A stretch of DNA of 7,295 nucleotides from Bacteroidota bacterium (GTDB lineage: Bacteria; Bacteroidota; Ignavibacteria; Ignavibacteriales; Ignavibacteriaceae), in contig JADFGB010000044.1 of NCBI GenBank assembly GCA_022567875.1, forward strand, positions 1 to 7,295, in the 5' to 3' direction. The first letter of the stretch is position 1. Each line of letters begins with the position of its first letter. The position numbers and the translations under genes are program-made. Below the pieces are notes generated by a model, which saw nothing but the letters and a program-made list of their open reading frames with translations, had not been told where the DNA came from and made no database searches. This document shows positions 4,646 through 7,295 of the stretch, piece after piece.

Positions 4646-6655
4646 ATGCATACAGTAGAAGAACAAACAACAATTTTTTCTGAACAAGATAATATCAGAG
4701 AATTAATCTTCACACATTCCGATGTTGTAATTTATAAATATGATCATATTAAAAAAACTTATGATTATATGAGTCCTTCCATACTAAATTTAACAGGCTA
4801 TGTTAAAGATGAGATAAATGAAATGGGGTTTTCAAAAATTGTAAAAAAAATTGAATGTTCTTATTCAAGGGGAGAAAATAAATTAGATGTTGCTGAAGAT
4901 TTTTACGGTAATTATACAATTGAAACTAAATCGGGTAAAATTAAACTTATTGAAGACCTGTCTTTTCAGGATCCTGATATAGAGGGTAACCTTGCAGTTA
5001 GTATTGGAATTTTAAGAGACATAACTCCATTAAAAGAAGTTTTCAATAGTTTAACTTTTGAGAAGAACAACCTCAACTCAATAATTGACTTAGCAGATAT
5101 TATTGTAACGGTAATTGATAAAAATGAAAACTTGTCTAAAATTAATAAAAAAGGGATTGCTATAACAGGTTACAACGAAGAAGAATTATTGGGTAGAGGT
5201 TGGTTAAAAACAATTCCTGAACAAAATCGAATAAAATTAAAAATACAGAGTTTACGAAACAGAAAAAACAAAGTAACAACTCCAATTGAAATGGAAGTGC
5301 CGCTTGTAACCAAAACCGGTGAAGAAAAAATAATTACCTGGCATATCTCAGAGTTAAGTAATGAAAAAGGTGAATTAGTATTCAGTGTAGGAATTGGAAG
5401 GGAGGTAACGCAAAAAAGGAAATATGAAAAGGTACAACAGATTATTTCTAAAATTTTAGAGTTTTCAAATGTTGGTGAAAGTTTGTACGATTTCTTTGAT
5501 TTTATTAGGAATTCTATAAAAGAACTTATGAAAGTTGAGAATTTTTATATAGCTCTCTACGATAAAGAAAATGATTTACTGACTTTCCCATATTTTAAAG
5601 ACGAAGTTGATAAAGAAGCCTTTCCTGTAAAATTTAGTAGGAACGGTTTAACTGAATATATAATTAGATCCGGTAAATCGGAACTGATTGATGAAGTACG
5701 AGATGCACAGCTTGTAAAAGATGGAAAAGTAGGTTTAGTAGGAGCACCTGCAAAGATATGGCTTGGAATACCTATAAACATAGGTAGTCAAACAATAGGT
5801 GTACTTGTTGTACAAGATTACCACAACAAAAACACTTATGGCATAAAAGAAAAAGAAATTCTAGAAATTATAGGGTACTCAATTTCTCGTGCAATTGAAC
5901 GTAAAAAACTGGAACAAGAAAGAAAAGAATTAATAGTAAAGTTGGAAAACATGAACTTATCAAAAGATAAATTGTTTTCACTAATATCCCACGATCTGCG
6001 AGCTCCTTTTAATTCTTTATTAGGATTTTCTGAAATACTTACTACTGAATTTGATACACTTACACGAGAAGAAATAAAAGAATATCAAAACGCTATTTAC
6101 GAATCATCAAAAAATTTATACAATATGACAACCAATCTTCTGCAATACTCAAGATTTCAGGTTGGTAGAATTGAATACGAACCCGAGATGTTGAATCTTT
6201 TGTATTTAATCGAACATAACTTAAATTTATTGAAAGGTAATTATCTTAAAAAACAAATTGACGTTAAAGTAAATATAGATAAGAGTTTATTTATTTTTGC
6301 CGATGAAGATATGATTAATTCGGTCATACAGAATCTCCTTTCAAATTCCTTTAAATTTACTTTCAGAGGCGGTAGCATTTCAATTGATGCATCTAAAAAA
6401 ATAATTGATGAAGAGGAGAAAATTGAACTTATCGTAAAGGATACCGGAATAGGGATGAAACAAGAGAACATAGATAAAATATTTAATGCAGATGTATTTT
6501 CAAGTCCCGGTACTGAAAAAGAATTAGGTACAGGATTAGGATTGCAACTAATTATTCAATTTATTGAAAAGAACTGTGGAACATTAAAAATTGAAAGTAT
6601 TGAAAACGAAGGTTCTACATTTATAATTACTCTGCCCTCTACAAAATCCCCATAA
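4646..6655 (+). CDS. Soluble PAS-PAS-GAF sensor histidine kinase
   Basis: The 669-residue protein has no membrane segment, so it should sense a cytoplasmic signal and phosphorylate a response regulator. PAS 1 spans about 18-130 (YMSPSILNLTGY, then GILRDITPLKE). PAS 2 spans about 145-258 (ITGYNEEELLGRGWL, then GIGREVTQKRKYE). A GAF domain lies at about 265-418 (FYIALYD, GIPINIGSQTIGVLVVQDY). A short coiled linker (418-440) leads to the HisKA domain with H-box SLISHDLRAP, where His449 is the phosphate acceptor. The HATPase domain has the N box NLLSNSFKF (563-571), G1 DTGIGM (599-604) and G2 GTGLGL (628-633). All catalytic motifs are intact. The GAF domain lacks obvious cysteine ligands for a cofactor, and the ligands of the PAS domains cannot be named. 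There is no receiver domain and no adjacent regulator gene, so it is an orphan here. It is transcribed away from feoAB across a 192-base gap. No Shine-Dalgarno site precedes the ATG. Confidence 0.92.
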   Translation: MHTVEEQTTIFSEQDNIRELIFTHSDVVIYKYDHIKKTYDYMSPSILNLTGYVKDEINEMGFSKIVKKIECSYSRGENKLDVAEDFYGNYTIETKSGKIKLIEDLSFQDPDIEGNLAVSIGILRDITPLKEVFNSLTFEKNNLNSIIDLADIIVTVIDKNENLSKINKKGIAITGYNEEELLGRGWLKTIPEQNRIKLKIQSLRNRKNKVTTPIEMEVPLVTKTGEEKIITWHISELSNEKGELVFSVGIGREVTQKRKYEKVQQIISKILEFSNVGESLYDFFDFIRNSIKELMKVENFYIALYDKENDLLTFPYFKDEVDKEAFPVKFSRNGLTEYIIRSGKSELIDEVRDAQLVKDGKVGLVGAPAKIWLGIPINIGSQTIGVLVVQDYHNKNTYGIKEKEILEIIGYSISRAIERKKLEQERKELIVKLENMNLSKDKLFSLISHDLRAPFNSLLGFSEILTTEFDTLTREEIKEYQNAIYESSKNLYNMTTNLLQYSRFQVGRIEYEPEMLNLLYLIEHNLNLLKGNYLKKQIDVKVNIDKSLFIFADEDMINSVIQNLLSNSFKFTFRGGSISIDASKKIIDEEEKIELIVKDTGIGMKQENIDKIFNADVFSSPGTEKELGTGLGLQLIIQFIEKNCGTLKIESIENEGSTFIITLPSTKSP

Positions 6656-6725
6656 AACAATCTGTATCTTGAATCACTTTATATTTTCTTAACTTTAATT
6701 AATTTTTGAAGTAAAACAAATTATT

Positions 6726-7295
6726 ATGTTTAAAAAGAACTTTACAATTATATTTTTCTTTTTCATTTCTTCAGTTATTGTTTACTCGCAAAATAGTAAA
6801 ACTATTAGAGACACTACAATTGTTCCTGCAATAGAATATGAAGCAGGTGGATTTCACGAATTTATATTTGGTAAACATTGGAGAGATGTTTGGGCTACTT
6901 CCATAAAAGTAAAAATATTAGACTTAAATAATTTTGCAGGAGGTCTTACTCCATCAAAAAAAGGAGGTGGGCTTCAAACCAGAACACTTCACTTTACAGG
7001 CGCTGACGGGTTGGACTATAAATTCCGTTCAATAAATAAATATCCTGCTAAAATGCTTCCGAATGATTTAAAAGAAACATTTGTTGACGATGTTCTAAAA
7101 GATCAGATTAGTGCAGCAAATCCTATGGCTCCGCTGGTAATTGCTCCTTTATTAAAAGCCGTTGGTGTATTACAGGCAATACCGCAGTTAGTTTTAATGC
7201 CGGATGATAAAAAATTGGGAAAATACAGAAAAGAATTCGGCGGACTTTTGGGTATGATCGAAGTTCATCCTGATGAAGGCGATAATCCCGGTGAT
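6726..7295 (+). CDS. Secreted protein of unknown function, N-terminal 190 residues; runs off the window
   Basis: The frame starts with ATG at 6726 and is open to the last base. Residues 1-22 form a clear signal peptide: MFKKN, a hydrophobic run with FFFFISSVIV, then YSQ with cleavage likely after YS. The mature part begins with EAGGFHEFIFGKHWRDVWAT (39-58), followed by ILDLNNFAGGLTPSKKGGG and a GADGLDYKFRSINKYP stretch. I recall this combination (HWR.vW.T, FAGGLTP.K.GGG.QT, later LVLMPDDKKLGKYRKEFGG near 160-178) from a conserved exported family in Bacteroidota and allied phyla that has no assigned biochemistry. Members are long, so most of the protein lies outside. It starts 70 bases after the kinase in the same direction. 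That gap holds no convincing terminator, so co-transcription is possible. No Shine-Dalgarno site is visible. Confidence 0.75.
   Translation, partial: MFKKNFTIIFFFFISSVIVYSQNSKTIRDTTIVPAIEYEAGGFHEFIFGKHWRDVWATSIKVKILDLNNFAGGLTPSKKGGGLQTRTLHFTGADGLDYKFRSINKYPAKMLPNDLKETFVDDVLKDQISAANPMAPLVIAPLLKAVGVLQAIPQLVLMPDDKKLGKYRKEFGGLLGMIEVHPDEGDNPGD

Noticed and set aside
5557..5781. Minus-strand 74-codon open frame inside the kinase gene
   Set aside because: It is antisense to the GAF domain coding sequence, with low-complexity Ser/Phe-rich translation.
6241..6471. Minus-strand 76-codon open frame inside the kinase gene
   Set aside because: It is antisense to the HATPase domain, and its Ser/Ile/Phe-rich translation is typical of a shadow frame.
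6656..6725. Search for a terminator between the kinase and the next gene
   Set aside because: Only a 4-base ACTT/AAGT pairing with a long loop was found, which is not a convincing hairpin.

Overview
The window is low-GC DNA (GC visibly falls below AT in all intact genes) encoding proteins typical of the Bacteroidota/Ignavibacteriota side of the bacterial tree. The taxon call is inferred from the style of the PD40-repeat protein, the PAS-PAS-GAF histidine kinase, the FeoAB pair and the near absence of Shine-Dalgarno sites. Nothing here fixes genus or species.

Positions 1-~363 differ from the rest. A GC-rich segment folds on paper into a long multi-hairpin RNA whose 3' end leads, through the only strong Shine-Dalgarno site in the window, into an ORF cut by the window edge (minus strand, 1-63). 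This RNA-then-ORF layout, plus weak similarity of the 21 visible residues to the IscB N-terminus, suggests a HEARO/omegaRNA-IscB element of the IS200/IS605 kind. It appears to have broken a secreted PD40/TolB-like gene (298-855, minus), whose protein departs from its family at about position 363. This is the most interesting part of the window, but it rests on partial evidence.

Positions 855-4453 hold a minus-strand cluster probably transcribed from 4500 towards 900: feoA, feoB (joined by an ATGA stop/start overlap), a Fur-family repressor with a TTG start, a metallo-beta-lactamase-fold hydrolase, then the broken PD40 gene. FeoA and FeoB import Fe2+, and the Fur protein is the obvious sensor for the cluster. 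A 7-1-7 inverted repeat (4471-4485) close to the Fur/PerR box consensus lies in the feoA leader just downstream of a plausible promoter (4502-4530), so an iron feedback loop is likely.

Positions 4454-4645 are an AT-rich divergent intergenic region. To its right on the plus strand lies a soluble PAS-PAS-GAF histidine kinase (4646-6655) with no partner response regulator in the window. It is followed by the first 190 codons of a secreted protein of unknown function (6726 to the window end).
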